Shown here: piece by piece, positions 1-13,940 of the stretch
Layout of the letters: each line of letters begins with the position of its first letter
Numbering within the stretch: the first letter of the stretch is position 1
The notes under the pieces: model-generated
What the model saw: the letters and a program-made list of their open reading frames with translations, nothing else
The model's database searches: none
Told to the model about the DNA's origin: nothing
Source of the DNA: Helicoverpa zea
Lineage: Eukaryota > Arthropoda > Insecta > Lepidoptera > Noctuidae
Direction of reading: 5' to 3'
NCBI RefSeq assembly: GCF_022581195.2
Contig: NC_061465.1
Coordinates: forward strand, 9,054,501-9,118,500
Length of the DNA stretch: 64,000 bases
Position numbers and translations under genes: made by a program

Positions 1-1099
1 GTCATCTCGTATTAGTATGTGTTAAATGAACATAGAGGTAAATGTCATGGCGTCTGTTGAGCAATAACTCAGCCGATGGCAATGTTATAATTAGGTAAGA
101 TAAATTAGTCAGTTCTCTATTTCTGACGGCTGTTTAGACTTCATATTAGATAAAAGGCTATCTCATTTTAGATATACACTTGCTCATTTAATTTTAAGTG
201 ACATAGAAGCTACTTTAGCTATCTTTTTAATACATGTGATACTTTTATTTCGTACTTAATTGAACAGATTCATATTGCTCAGGTTTTTTGGGCTGCTTTC
301 ATCGTAGATTTGTTGATCTCTAACTTTGTATGGGCACCTATAACTTGTGCCTAATGACTTCAGCTTCGGGTCTTCGTACGCTATCAAATATTAGTTCATA
401 GGAACTAAAAGTTTCTACTCTCTAGTAGTAGGTAAGACGCCCTGCTAACCGCCACACTACTATGGTTTAGTATGCTTGATATTAATTATTAGTAATACTA
501 TCTGGCAAGTAAACCAAATTACCTATTGTTCCGCAGTCTGTCATTCGGAGTAAAGAAAACATGGGATATGAAAACTCCTTTTCAAAACTCCCGCATTAGG
601 CTTACAGAATCGTAACCAAAATTACATCATAGATACATTCCATCGTCATAGCTCATCCTACTAATTAAGTACGTACCATAAGACCTTCTGGTATCCATTT
701 ACCCATCATCACGCCACTCCATCAGTCTAAGTCTACGCGCACACTGCAAATTAAACAGTCGGCCAACCAGTAATGGGGAAAAAATGAATGAATTCAATCA
801 AAGTTTTTACAGAAGTTTAATCTAACTACCCTATAGACCAAATGGCAGACCAATGGCAAACCACCAATGAAATGTCATTGGAATACGATTGGTTTTATAT
901 TAGTAGCAGAATGCCCGCTAAGGTTAAAACTGCTATTGAGATTCAATTGTTTTCCATATGCCACATTATAAACTTGGCAGAATCAAGCCCCTGATCGTTG
1001 TTACGTGTGTACTTCCATTCATCTTCATACTGATTTTTGAGCCCAAACCGACTATCGGCCGACTAAAAATTGATAGTGTGCGCGTTCTCTAAAAGGACA

Positions 1100-1226
1100 T
1101 CTGTTCACCACCTTTTCTATGCTTTGTTTATGTTGCCAACAAACCGCCAACTTTATAGCTTGTTTATTTTCTTTGTGACGTAAATTGTAACATGTTGGCA
1201 ACACAGAGAAGTGGATGAAATAGCTT
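1100..1226. repeat. Imperfect inverted repeat, possible MITE
   Basis: 'tgttgccaaca' at about 1132-1142 and its complement 'tgttggcaaca' at about 1192-1202, with weaker flanking symmetry ('ttcacc' type words outward). No target duplication identified. Confidence 0.4.
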
Positions 1227-1974
1227 TGTTGGTTGGTTAGGTCATACTTTGATTGTTTTTAGTCAGTTAATTGTTAAGTTTCTGTAGTTGGCTTTATAAT
1301 AGGTTAACTATGCTCTTCATATATTGCACAATCATAAACACCTTTTTTCTAGAAAGGAAAATTAGACGAAGTTTTCCTTTTTCTCAATAGGACTCTTATT
1401 GTTTGTTTGAGTCGATTGAACCTGTTAACTAGCTATGACGGCATATTTTTATTTAATTTGATTCTAGAATTATTAAATATCGCTGTCAATAGAACCTACT
1501 TTTACTAAAATTCTCGAACCTTTCTCTTCTACCTATCTTTGAAACCTCATCTTTTTCCTCATAGGCCGAATCATTATTGAATGCTCTTTGGTATTCACGG
1601 CTCTATTTTTTCAATAGCTATAGTAAAAACCTATTGTTAATAAGCAACACCAATATTTTGTTTGTCGAAACAATTTTCAACTATAGTTTCTATGGCAGTA
1701 AAATTTCCGTAAAAAACACGTAAATAAATACTGACACAAATTGTTCCAATTTATGTCAAGTAAATACTGTATAATATAATATAATGACTTAGATTTCTAA
1801 AGCTTTATATCTAGTGCATTTGGAATGAAAGCTCAAGATTGCAAGAAATAATGATCAAAAGGTACCTAATAGATAAATAAGAAAGAAATTCATCTTATTG
1901 ACACTTCACAACCATATGAGGTCTACTTATTATCTCAAATGCATCGTTAATCTAAAATAATCAAGATTTGATAT

Positions 1975-2320
1975 CGATAAGCGTTTGTGGCAATTAGCGT
2001 CACGGCTAGTGCGAAGATCAATTCATAGATTACTTCAATCAAAATCATTCTCGATATTCGGCCGGCAAAGGCGGTCAATTATCAAACAGATAAAACGCTG
2101 GCTGTTTGTTTTGTTCCATGTAAACAATTGAATGCCAAGCTATTACTTTTTTAGACATTTCCTGCTTCGATCCGAATTGATTTATCGATCACATGCCATG
2201 ATCGATTTAAAAAAGCTTGACGTCAAAAATTTTTTGTATTCTCATGTCGCAAAATTAAAACGACTTCTAACATTTACATAGATTTACGCTCAATCTCAGT
2301 GGACTAGATAAAATCACGGC
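1975..2320. promoter_or_regulatory. Candidate conserved non-coding block
   Basis: Higher-complexity sequence than its surroundings with several ATCGAT-like words (tttatcgatc, catgatcgattt), a GACGTC site near 2220 and homeodomain-type AT words. No ORF. Called from composition only. Confidence 0.2.
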
Positions 2321-2463
2321 ACGAAGTTATAGCAATAATACCAATATCTTTACCGATCAGCCTTTAAGTTACTTCACATGTCACAAACTTGCATTACGTC
2401 AATCTGCATTAAAATGTAACACAAATACAGCACTGGTTATGACTATCTCCACTGACGTGTAAT

Positions 2464-2760
2464 ACGAATGAACGGAGCACTGTCACGATTAATGCACTAC
2501 AAATCGATTCATCAACACATCACTTATAAATCGAATATAAAATTCGGAATTCGATCGCGTAAATCGAATGCGTGTAAGCGGTCCACGGGTTGTACAACTA
2601 CTGGCGTAGTAATCGAGATAGTAGTGAGTCGGTTTGCCAGCAGGCTGCGACCGATAATTCATGATTTAAGATAAGTGTGTGCCGTGGGACCGAGACATCG
2701 CGAGATTTTGGCGAATAGGGAGTGCGTGACAAGACGGCTTGTCTCGCTGTTAAATCGTAA
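2464..2760. other. CpG-richer block without a supported gene
   Basis: Several cg-containing words (gatcgcgtaaatcg, ggcgtagtaatcg, catcgcgagattttggcg). A 68-codon plus-strand frame runs across it but has no splice sites or recognisable protein features. It could be an unannotated UTR exon or regulatory DNA. Confidence 0.25.
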
Positions 2761-3604
2761 CAGTAATACTAGTTTGATCGATGCTCTCAATTAGTGTTGG
2801 AGTGACACTGAGTGATGGTAATCGGTTAATGAACAATGTTTAAATTTGGTACCGATGCATCCGTGTAGAGGTGACACTTTAAAGCTATAATGTGAGCTTT
2901 TATGAAGAGTTTGGCCTTCATTTTCATTTTTTTAATGGCAATTTTACTTTTAAGTAAAGATTCCACGATGACCTACTTACTTTACGTACCCACATAATCA
3001 GGAAAATGGAACCCAAGTTTACTTTAAATTAATTCTTTGTTTTAGCACATCGCTCACGCCTTTATATTTCATATTCAATATGTACCCCGACTCCAGAATT
3101 GAGAAAATGTATTTTTTCTCAGATAGTCAATGCCAAGACATCGTTGAAGACATTCGTGTTTACAACTGCTAACCAAAACACTAATCCTTTTCATCAATTA
3201 TTCGATTCAGTTTTTCTTTTAGGTATATGAAATAGTTACAAAAACTGGCAGATAAACCGCATAATTAAAAAATACTCATTTAAACTATTCATGCTTTTTA
3301 TAAAGGTATCTAAGACTGTTAGAATTACAAACAAGTTTGATAATTAACAAAAAACGTTTTTGAAAATAAGTGTTTGATTTACGCACTATATAAACGTAGC
3401 AAACAGACCGTACCTATCTACAGGTAAGTATCTATCAACATTATAATATAGATTGGCAGATAGTTGAAACTTAACGTGTATGACATCCTAGCATAACATT
3501 TTCCGTTAATACAGTTCATTCACGATTTTTTCAGAAGTTGACATATCATCTTTCAGTACTTTCCGATGAAAAAATTAAGTTAAATTGATAATTTATATTT
3601 TTGA

Positions 3605-3722
3605 GACATTTTTTCACTGTTGGAAAGCTACTCTTTTCCCGAGTAAAATAGGCTGTATTTTATCCCGGTACGAGCAGTGGTTCCCACGCGATGCGGGTGA
3701 AACCACGGGAAAACCGCTTTTT
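3605..3722. repeat. RTE-like tail repeat fragment (family C)
   Basis: 'ttggaaagctactcttttcc', 'cgagtaaaataggctgtatt', 'tatcccggtacgagcagtgg', 'gatgcgggtgaaaccac' are family C words, seen also at 13.9, 21.1, 34.1, 40.3, 59.2 and 59.4 kb. Confidence 0.65.
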
Positions 3723-4787
3723 TAAAAAATACGTTACTTTTTTGTTAACCCTCTTAGGTATAAATCAAACCGTCATAATTTTTTTGTACGTTATTTACAT
3801 TATGTCCAATTTATATAAAAAATATAACTCTTGATTATTGTGTAATTTTATGTTGTTTGTTTACATTTTCGTTGCCCTTAAACTTAAGTCGTTAATATAC
3901 ATATTTAAATAATTAAGAAGACTGCCATAATGATGAGTGTCTTTTGGACCATCAATAAATTATTCTCAGTAAATATTATTGCTACCAGTTCGAGGAATAA
4001 TGATCTTTAGACATGCGACAGTATTCTGTTTTACAAGAAAATCTTAACTCGAATCTTCACTTATATTTTATAACATGGTGTAAGTATATTCGATAAGTAT
4101 AAGAAAAAAATGCATATCATACGTCAATTTTCGCAGAATTTTGATGCCGAAAGATTGTAGTGGAATAGTTAGAAAATCTTTTTGCTTATTTACTGTCTTA
4201 TTCCATGAAATATATTTAAGGTGGAGTCTGACCTCAACCTACTTAATAAATTCATCCGCAATTTGCAACAAAAGATGATGCAACAAAAGCCAAAATTTTC
4301 GTTTCTTCAAAAAACACAGTATAGTACAATGACCAGTGGATTATTCCACACCGAAATCTCGTCCACTTCATAACAATTTCCAATAATAAATGTTAATTGA
4401 TAAATAACTGCTCCTTTCTCGATAAAAATCTACCGTATCCAATGTAATGAGCGTTTTTTGACAGAACACATATTATAATTGCAATTAATGTCAATCAGAA
4501 TGACGCCCAATTTATTTCAATTATCTTTCGGCTATAATTTGGTTCATTCATTATGATTATTATAGTGTTCCATTTAAAGGGAGAAGGCATCCATCTTGAA
4601 TGTTGGTGAATTACAATCGTAATGCGTTGTCATCTCGGTTTAACACTGAACGCATCGTTAAGAGATGCCTTTGAAGAGTTTGTTGCATTCTAAAATTAAA
4701 TAAATTGATGAAAAACGACCGTTCTTAATTTCATTCTTGTTATAGTTGTTATGGCTGAAAGGAACGTTCAGTGGGAAAATAACTATT

Positions 4788-5013
4788 GTTGAACCTAGAT
4801 AAGCAAAAGTTTATGTATCAAATTAGAGCATTTTCTAACAGAACTATGTACTTGGATAAGCTTATGGAAAAAATACATATGATGATGTCTTAGGATGTAC
4901 TGATACTAAGAGGAGGTTGGACCTAGATAAGCCAACGTTATATTTATCAAAAACAGCGTATTTTCTAATTGGAATACTTCGGTAAGCTAGAGGGAAATAT
5001 ATGATTATGTCTG
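4788..5013. repeat. Diverged tandem duplication of about 120 bp
   Basis: Two units, about 4788-4899 and 4912-5013, each run 'acctagataagc' ... 'gcattttctaa' or 'gtattttctaa' ... 'ggataagctta' or 'ggtaagctaga' ... 'tgatgatgtct' or 'tgattatgtct'. Old by the number of differences. Confidence 0.6.
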
Positions 5014-5333
5014 GTCTTTTACCCCTTTTTAGGTTCGTTCATAGATCAAAATTATAAACACATAAATCTATTAAATAATATCTATTTATATTCACCTTGA
5101 AAAGGGGTCTGCTAAATGCATTCTGTAAAGTACTAGTGTTCTACTAGGCACACTGCTTCATATCAACAAAATATTCAGGTTTTGGTTATTTTCAAGACAT
5201 TACGGAGAAGGCTTTTTTCTGATTTATTTCATTTAGTTTTGTTTTTAGTAGATATTAAAAAGTAGAATATAGATTTCACCCTAGCGTACGTGTAAAAAGG
5301 GGTGCTACCCCCGTAACAGTAAGTTATATTTTT

Positions 5334-5640
5334 TTGTATGCACCAATGTAATGGCTTCCACGGCCGATTTCGGCCAGGGCGGCTGTTCTCATTTAAGGAG
5401 ATCAGCCAGCTGCGCAGGACATATTATAGTGCACGAGCATTTGCGCAGACACAGGTGCACTCCCTATTCCTTCACTCTCATAACCCGATGGGACGGCAAT
5501 CCGACACGACGGGAAAGAGATCAGGACTGACATTTACGTGCTCTCCGATGCACGGGTGAATCAATCACCAACTTCCAGACTACGGGCTGGTTTGTGAAAA
5601 CTCAAGAAAACCCACAAAGCCGATTTCTATGAGTTTTTTT
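5334..5640 (-). mobile_element. Dispersed repeat (family E), likely LINE 3' end or SINE
   Basis: About 300 bp with 'taaggagatcagccagctgc', 'agcatttgcgcagacacagg', 'cccgatgggacggcaatccg'. The same sequence occurs in the opposite orientation at 35.2 kb. The 73-codon plus-strand open frame is a by-product. Family common in noctuids, from memory. Confidence 0.75.
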
Positions 5641-6654
5641 TTTTTGTAAATTATATTTAAGACATAACGGCCATCAACTAAATATTAAAAGCTCCGTTTC
5701 CACATTATGATAGCAACAGCTCACGCGCAGCCACATCGTCGGAGGCACACAAATAAATCACGCGTTGACACCTCATATATCTCTCACACCAATATTGTTT
5801 TAAATCGATTCATTTCAATCGATACTCGACTAATATTGATCATTGGTATTCTCTAGCACGCTCGACTCCTAATATGAAATACGAGAGAAATCGCTATGAT
5901 TTTCCAAAGAGGTTGTTTGGAAAATGTCTAGTCGCTTTTTTTGGTTAATTGAATTAACACAGTCTGATTTTAAAATAAATAGTTTTCCTGCTAGTTAAAT
6001 CGAATTTATTTGCTATAGGTAATCAGTAGATAATTATTAACAACAATTTAACTTAAGTATTATACTGACACGAATAAGGTATAATTTTTTTAGAAGAGGT
6101 TGAAAGTGAAAATCTGCAGTCAACTTTTCAAGTAGGTAAGCCCAAAAGGGAATGAAATAGGCGTCATATGAGCTTACTGCCAATAAACGATTTTTGAAAT
6201 TGGACTAAATTATTCCTTTCTTTAAGCTCACGCAATATTTATATCCAGAAAAAAAATCCTTATTTAAACCTTTCAAAAGTTCCCAAGTAAACACGCAAGC
6301 AACAATTTGTTGAAACAAAACACAGTCTACCCATGACAGATACAGATGACCATCTCATATTATCGAAATGCAGTCAGACACCAGCTGTCAAAATACTTTA
6401 TGTTATAGAATTGTCACAAATTATAACGGTTCCTAATGATAATTTGACGAACATTGATATATTGGTTAAGTAGTCCGCTTGACATGCTTAACTGATGAAG
6501 CCGTATTTGATAAAGTGATTATTGTGGAACTTTCAGATAAGTACGTATAGGTTAGGTAGCTACTACACTTGTCTGAGCTTTCCTATTTACTTATTCTCAC
6601 TATAAAGTATTGCATATCGTTACAGAGAAGTACCTACCTATTTATTATTATGGC

Positions 6655-6800
6655 ACCATCGCCATCAGCCGCCCAGTCCTTTTCCTGCTATTTTCGGGTC
6701 ATCTTCCATGTTAATTAGAGCTAACCAATGTTTGACATGGAGTGCCTATCTGACCTTCCCAACTCAATTACCCGAGAAACGCGATAGCCATTTGTTATCT
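6655..6800 (-). mobile_element. Old, degenerate family B SINE fragment
   Basis: 'gtgcctatctgaccttccca' followed by 'actcaattacccgag' and 'cgatagcca' match family B; the left half is badly decayed. Minus orientation. Confidence 0.5.
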
Positions 6801-7904
6801 TCTTCTTTCTTGTCCAACCCCTGATCTAATGGTTTCGGACTACCTGTATGTAAATAATGGTAAAGATGCTCAAATGCAGCCAACGTGCCGAATATTTGAT
6901 TAAGCATGCAATTAAACCACTACATACACACTGGTGCTGTCTGTGCTACAATTAACGCCTACATCAAAATGAAAAGCAACAGCATTGACTGGCCTCGAAC
7001 GATACTGCTAAATTATATTGCCAGGCGCTAAAGTTTAGTATATCAGATATCATGCTAAGCTTTACAACAATTATCTCTACGATAGTAACTTGAACAGTTT
7101 ATTTTTTACCGTCTCCTTCTGTTTTTTCGATTTAATATGTATGCTGAAAGTTTACTTGCTTTTGTCAGAGGTGCCGAATGCTATGAAATTTTCATGGCTT
7201 CTTAATTCCAACGGTTCCAAATCAACTAATTTAATCCCTAATATCTGCCTTTTTCTCTCTTTTTCTTTAACATTACTTTTCTCTTGTATTTTATGCTATG
7301 AAAGCTGAAAATATAACTTTATCTAGTTGAACATTAAATTACCCACAAGTTTTATAGTTATTATAACCACTACAAACATGTTAAGCTGCATTTAATCCAC
7401 CCATTATCTAGAGTACCACCATCCTCACACATATAAATCTTTATACTATGTAACAATAACTCAATAAGATAATTTATAAACCATCACGCACGTCACGGCT
7501 CATGTAATTACATCCCATGATGTAAGCGCAGATGCAAATGCAACTATTGTTGATAAGACTAAGCGTTTTTATGACATTATCTTTATTAGAGCAGTTTTAT
7601 ATAAAAGTTATTTTTTTTTTCTTTTTTTTAAGGAAGAGCTCCTAGGGTTATAGTAATTCAAGGGGAAAAGGTGACTCTGTATTTTATATTGCCCATAATG
7701 CATGAAGTACCTTGAACTGACTGACACTGAACCCAATGGCTAAGATCAAATTCTTGCCCATTTAGAATGATCCTTGGTCACACTGTAAACGAGAAAGTAG
7801 TTATGACTGTGGTAAATCGACCAAACCTATATGCCTAGGAAAATGGCAAAGGGTAGTACTGCAAAATCCCCAAGTACATTCAGTATTTTACAGTAAGTAC
7901 AACA

Positions 7905-8062
7905 TCCTTTTTTATGAGAAATCATCAAACAACCCATCCTGCTATGGGTTAGCAGCGTGAGGGAATGTCAGACTCTAACTGACTAAAACCCATCATGTTT
8001 ATTCCTAAGCCCTTCATGTGCCAGGGTCATGGTAGCTCTTTCGAACAATACCGCAGCAAAAT
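7905..8062 (-). mobile_element. SINE-like element, family A copy
   Basis: T-run and 'gaaatcatcaaac' on the left (the A-tail of the minus strand), then 'gggttagcagcgtgaggg', 'gtcagactc', 'actgactaaaaccca' and 'tcgaacaataccgcag'. Diverged from the other copies; no clear target duplication. Confidence 0.7.
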
Positions 8063-9651
8063 AGAACATCCTTTGCTTTTAATACCTGATTGAAATATAA
8101 CTGAAATTAAATATCATTTTATTTATCTGACGCCCTAACCACAAAAGAACGTTCATTTTAGGTATTTTAAAAATCATTTCAATTGCATTCTAAATTCGAA
8201 TTGAACAGCGATTGTTTCTAACCTAACCAGCAACAATACCTACGTTCCTTTTACGACCTTTACATGGAAAAAAGAAACATAACGCGGAAAGGAGACGGAT
8301 ATAATTATTTCGAATGCTTTTGAAATTCCCCTATAAGTAAAGCTGGTGTTAGAGGGAGACAGCTAACATTCCCACGTGCCGCAGTCGAGGTCAGTTCGCG
8401 CGTCATCCACGCATGCGCTATTATGTCATTGTGTGGAAAGGGCTTTCGAACAAAGGAAATTAGTTTTGATCTGCAGTAATCGATTTTGAACGTTAAGTCG
8501 ATGGATAAAGATAGGATTTTGTATTTAATTGATTAAGCGGTGACCTAATTCGTGAGCTGCGTCGTAGATTTATGGATATTTGTATATCAAAGAGGCATTT
8601 TGCACTGTTTACATAAGTTGTGGAACATAATTACTTTTCGTTGTACTTTTTAATGAAATAGACTTCAAATTGTGGCTATTAGTAATGGTCTTCTTAAATT
8701 AATCGTTGATCGTATTCCACTGTAAACTGAAAGTTACGTCGAGGGGCCTCTATTATTTAATAATCATTACAACCGTCAGAATTATTATTTTCTAGGTACT
8801 AAAATGACTTAAACGAATTAAACAATGCATAAATTTTATTTAGCATTCACATGTGGATATAATAACTTAAACAATAATTTATTTATTAAAAACAGATTCA
8901 ACTGAAAAAGTAACGATAACTGCAACTTATAACTTAAATTATTGTAGCAATTTTTATTACGGAATGTTTTACAGTATAGTTATAAATCAAAAACATCTAA
9001 ATATTCAAATAATCTCATTAGGCAAGATATTTTGGTATAAATAATATCACTTAAGAAAAAACATTAACTTTTTAGAAAACAATAATAAATCTACGTAAGT
9101 GATATGTTTCTATTCTTTGTTATTCTTGATTGTTATAAAATAATAATTAATTTTAAAAAAGTTAAAAGACAAGTCTACTCTACAGCGTAATACTTTTATG
9201 GTAAAACAATAAAAATAAATTAAAACTCACTATAGTAATTACTGTTAAACATTATGAGAATCAAAACCTAATTACATATTGCTTTTCTAATAATAATTTC
9301 ATAAGTGTCGTTTCGTTTCACGTAAATATCATAGGAAGGTAAGTTGATACGTAGTTCTATACAAGGAAAGAGGAAAACCTTTTTCATCAGGGTTCGCAAT
9401 ATTTGTGTATAAATAATAGACTTATTTTTATTTAAAATACTAGAGCAATACGTGATTTTTTTTCGATTTAATTTTTATAGCAATTCAAACGAAATATGGC
9501 GATTCAATTATGAAAAAAAGCCTCTTTCACATTTTACTAATTCAGTATAATTTTTTATTCATAAATATTTTTCCGCTTTATTCTTAGTAATTAATTAATA
9601 GTTCACTCCATAGTCTCTTGATTTCAAACGAGAATGGTACATGTAAGCTTT

Positions 9652-11806
9652 TTAACCGACTTCCCAAAAAGAAGGAGGTTTTCAATTCGTCGGAATCTTT
9701 TATTTCTTAATATAAAGCCATATTAATTGATTTAAATAACAATCGTAACAAGAAAATATAGGAAAAACAAATATTTGGTCTTACAATGCAGGTATTTAAC
9801 AAGCCTTCATATTATTTCATAGCCCATGGGTATAATACTAATAATGGAGCATTTTCAGCAATTATATTTTTTTAGAAATTGAAGGAACTTTACAGAACAA
9901 AATAGATACAGACTCACAATAATATTATTTAAATTACAGGCCTAATTTGAGTTGATAATTATAATTCTGAATCTATAAAATCTTATGTAGAAATATCTCG
10001 ATTTATTTATATTAGTAACATTCGATATGCCGTTTATCTAAATCGATACGAAAGCATTTCCTTTTTGAGAATATTTAAAAGTAGAAACTCAACAAAAGAT
10101 AACATTTCAACAATAAATTAGTAATAAACAAGTCTAAATTTAATTTTAACGAAACGAGTATCTAGTTTCTCTATTTGCTTATCTCTTGAAACTGGCAATT
10201 TATTATAACGAAAATATTCTACGACGCGACGCACTTACGCATCATCACACAAAAAAGTTTATAATACCTATCCGAGTCTTTGAGAGTCCCATTTTCAAAA
10301 AGTGACAATGTCACTGCCAAACATTCCCGCGCAATCTACAGGACATACAACCAAGAAGTTTGTAGATAGAACTGGAATGCTTGATCACCTATCATGATTT
10401 CTCGAAGATAGATCACACGAATTTGGTGTCTCTTCATTTGTTTTTCCTCTGCCAGATGGTAAGTATACACATATGAAAGAGTTAGTGATCGAAGCGTCCA
10501 GCAGTACCTACAAGCTTCTTGTCCACAACCATATCTTACAAACGTCAAATAGAAGAAGTCACTGATAGTATTCTAAGAAAGTCTATACATTAGAAACTTT
10601 GAATGTAGCTAAAGATTCAAGTTAGATCCAGGTGCAGTTGGTCCAAAGCCGCCGGCGCTCGCAGGTCGCTCAAGAGTCCTGGCCCTCAATCAGCGTTTAT
10701 CATCTGGAACAAGGAATTTTACTTTTTAATTTATTTCGAAAATATAAGCAAGGGTATCTAAAGAGTCCTGAGCGACCTGTTTTAAAAGGACACACATAAA
10801 TCAAGTTTGGTTAAAATGTTATGGGTTAGCATGCTTTTTCTATAATACATAGTTTTGAGTTTGAGTTTTCGGTAAGTTTCAGTCCAATGCCAGCATTTTC
10901 ATCAAACTTGATTTTCGCTCTTGGGTTTAAATCGATGGATTTGTTCAACATCCAAAAGGCCTTTGAACTTTGAAGTTATAGAATTTTGGAAATGCACTGT
11001 TCAAATTGCTGAAAACAGTTCAAATAAAATTCAAAATTGTTTACAAAGTTACACGTACATTGAGTCATCTCTTTCTTATATCAATTGTTTGTACTCCGTA
11101 TCTCGAATTACGAGTATGTAAATTCTTTTGTTTCGCCAATACGGTCTTATTTACATGCGTGCAAAAGTCATAGAAACTTTTTCGAATAAAAACTTCTCGA
11201 AAGTACAAAAGCTGCGTAAAAAATAAAAATAAAACGCACATACTACCCGGAGTAATTATGTAAATGATAACATATTGATTATTCGTACGAATGACATTTA
11301 AAATCTGGTTTCAAAAGTAATTTCTTGAAGAGTATCTTGGGAGCGAGTGGAAAAGTGGCTTCCCTTGAACTTTGCAATTTCTACCATGGTGGAAAGACAA
11401 AGGACCGATGAACGAGGAATGAGGAAGTCGGTACTTTGGAATAATATAAGTAATTGGTTTTTGACAGGTCCTCTCAGCTTAATTTATTGCCGGATAAGCA
11501 GCCTTATCTTTACATACCTTGGCTTATTATGTTCAATAAAAAATATTGTTAAGTACCGCTCTATTGAAGTAGCCGGTGATGTTTTAAGGAAATGTTTTGC
11601 TAGACATAATAAACATAGTGTAGGTATGTTATTTATTTTTGTGTTTTGTACGGGTCTCTGAATTATATTCTAGGAAAACGTTTACTTAGTTATTTGGATT
11701 TTGGTATATTTTTTCTTTACTTGAACATTACATCTACTTCATATTTATTAACAACAAAAAAAAAAAAACAAATTGAAAACCTTCGCCTTCTTGGGAAGGC
11801 GGTTGA
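9652..11806. mobile_element. Possible 2.1-kb decayed element between inverted 'aaccgacttccca' ends
   Basis: 9652-9690 (ttaaccgacttcccaaaaag ... ggaggttttcaattcg) and 11770-11806 read on the other strand (caaccgccttcccaagaagg ... gaaggttttcaatttg) form a roughly 38-bp inverted pair. Nothing between them is recognisable as transposase. Each end could also be an independent solo repeat, since this word is common in Lepidoptera. Confidence 0.35.
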
Positions 11807-13071
11807 AAGTGTCAATAATCAAAAACTCAAAATATGAAAGCTGATACTAGCTTACAAGATAGCAAAAAAAAACAAAATATCAGAAGCGACTTTGGACGTT
11901 AGCCATTATTTAATATATTTCACCATATTATGCATTATGGTATTCACAGTTGCAGTAAGAATCTGTTCAGACTCAGAGGAACTTCACACGCATGCAATGC
12001 GCGGGCGCTGCACCACACACACACGCAAAATTTTAACTGCTTATATAGACACACGACTGTATGGATATAAGCGATTTGACACTTACTCCAGCCTGCCAGG
12101 GCTGGCCCAAAAACAAAAGAAGTATTTGAATATGGAAGGTATGGAATCCACAGGAATGCGGAAGAATGAGTCAAATGTAATGTAGGTAAAATAGAATAGG
12201 GATTTATGTCTCTAAACGGGATGTCATAACGGAAGCGTTATAGGTACCTACTTTAATACGTTTGATGGCTGAGTCATTTCAACAGCACCAACTATTACTT
12301 ATGTATATAAATTATGCATTATACCCCGATTAATATGGAACGCACGTGCATCTCAACTTACAAATATAAATAAATTTTACATATCGCAATGTTAATTAAA
12401 ATGCGCAAAATCTTCCATGTATGTACTCATCATACTTTATGACGTCCATTATTACCATAAAGTATTGCACAAGTGCAGTTAAGTACACAAATAACGCATT
12501 TTATAACTGTTTCACACGAGCGCAGTTGTGGTTGAAGACAGCCCTGGTACAACGCGTTACTCACACATACGAACCGCAACCGGTCGATTGACGTCAATGA
12601 TGGGTGGGGTATAAAAAAAATTAAAACTATCAGTTTACTACGGACGGAAAACGAGACAATCATAACAAGCCATTGTTCTAATATACCCACGTATCGACAA
12701 TCAGCTCGACTATTTATTTGCAAGTCGGCTAAACGTTGCGGGTTTTTTGTGAACCATAATGGGCTTTAACCGATCCTATTGTTTGATCTGGCTTATAAAT
12801 ATACCTACTGTTTGCATCATCTTATATGGCGTCATGCAAGTGAGAACGTTAATGTGATTTTTATAACCTTTAGCAATGTATAGTGTATCGACGTCATTGA
12901 TACCGATATTGTTATATTATTTTAATGGTTCGTATCGTCGTTAAACGTTGTTTTATATCTAAATATAAATCGCATGGTAGGGCGACCAATTAATTTTATG
13001 CCGTTTTGTGCATAATACACAAATAAACGTTGGAATTTTTCATAAAAAATATTCAGATGTAGCATATACAT

Positions 13072-13202
13072 TTGGTGGGAAATCGTCAAATGACTCCTTC
13101 CGCTGTGGGTGCAGCGTGAGGGAGTGTCAGACTCTTACTGACATAACCAACCATGTTCCCTCTTTGTAGAAGTCCAGCCCTTTGTGTACCAGAGTCGTAA
13201 CT
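13072..13202 (-). mobile_element. SINE-like element, family A fragment
   Basis: Carries 'gggaaatcgtcaaatgact', 'gcagcgtgagggagtgtcag' and 'ccaaccatgttcc' in the same order as other family A copies, on the minus strand; its 5' part is missing. Confidence 0.65.
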
Positions 13203-13940
13203 TTTAAACATTTACTTATGCATGCTGATCTCGGACTGAAACGATTTGAATTCGCACCGAATAATAATAAGCCTAGAATTTATTATCGTCCGGTAACCGT
13301 ATTTATTTTATTTCTATGCCATTTTCTTTATCTGGTCCACAGTAATTATCATATATCCGCTTATCGCAGATCAGCTTACATAAAATGCATTTCTGATTTT
13401 TATCATTCTTTCTCCAATCAATTAACCATAAATATTCATGTCCAAAACATTTCTATTGACATTTCGTAATAAAAACAAATAAATTGCATAAATTCTTTTC
13501 TTATCTTTGTAATTTCGAGAGCTTTTAATAAAAGCGAAAGTTGGGAAACAAAAGGAACTTTAATTAAGTGGAGATATTTATGGAAATTAAAAAATAATAT
13601 CTATGCAAAATGATAGAGAAAAATTAACAAACAAAATGAAGTCTGAAACTCCAATCCCATTGTACCCAATCAAGACACATCTTATAAAATACAAAAATCT
13701 AAGTGGTAATCTCAATTTCCTTCTTCAAATACAGGTTAAGCCATAACAGAACAAACAATTTAAATACCAAACAAAAACACAAGACTCACGATTCAAAATT
13801 ACTGACGTCGATACTAATGAGACTGTCAATATAAAAACTATAACAAGAACTGTAGCGCCATCGAAAACTAATTAACGGTGATCAATACAGCTAGGCTAAT
13901 TGAATAAGATATCATAAAAATATGAGATGGAACGACAAAA

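Larger units (their letters stand above)
1..3604. other. No gene seen; AT-rich, apart from listed blocks
   Basis: Frames are short on both strands. Contents are the possible MITE near 1.1 kb and two higher-complexity blocks near 2.0 and 2.6 kb. The left edge may contain later exons of the minus-strand gene that are too small or too weakly coding for me to see. Confidence 0.5.
5641..13940. other. No gene seen; AT-rich DNA with sparse old repeats
   Basis: Contains the listed SINE fragments (6.7, 7.9, 13.1 kb) and the possible decayed element (9.65-11.8 kb). Small GC-richer patches at 8.36-8.50 and 10.62-10.69 kb are unexplained. The frames here of 60-104 codons are AT-coded and show no family resemblance. 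Confidence 0.5.

Noticed and set aside
10336..10548. 70-codon minus-strand frame and a GTAAGT donor on the plus strand near 10459
   Set aside because: The donor is on the other strand from the frame, the plus-strand frame is interrupted by a stop, and no acceptor or family match supports an exon.
12589..12635. TATA-like box with a CRE-like site and TCAGTT initiator on the plus strand
   Set aside because: The TATA to initiator spacing (about 22 bases) is too short and no exon follows downstream.
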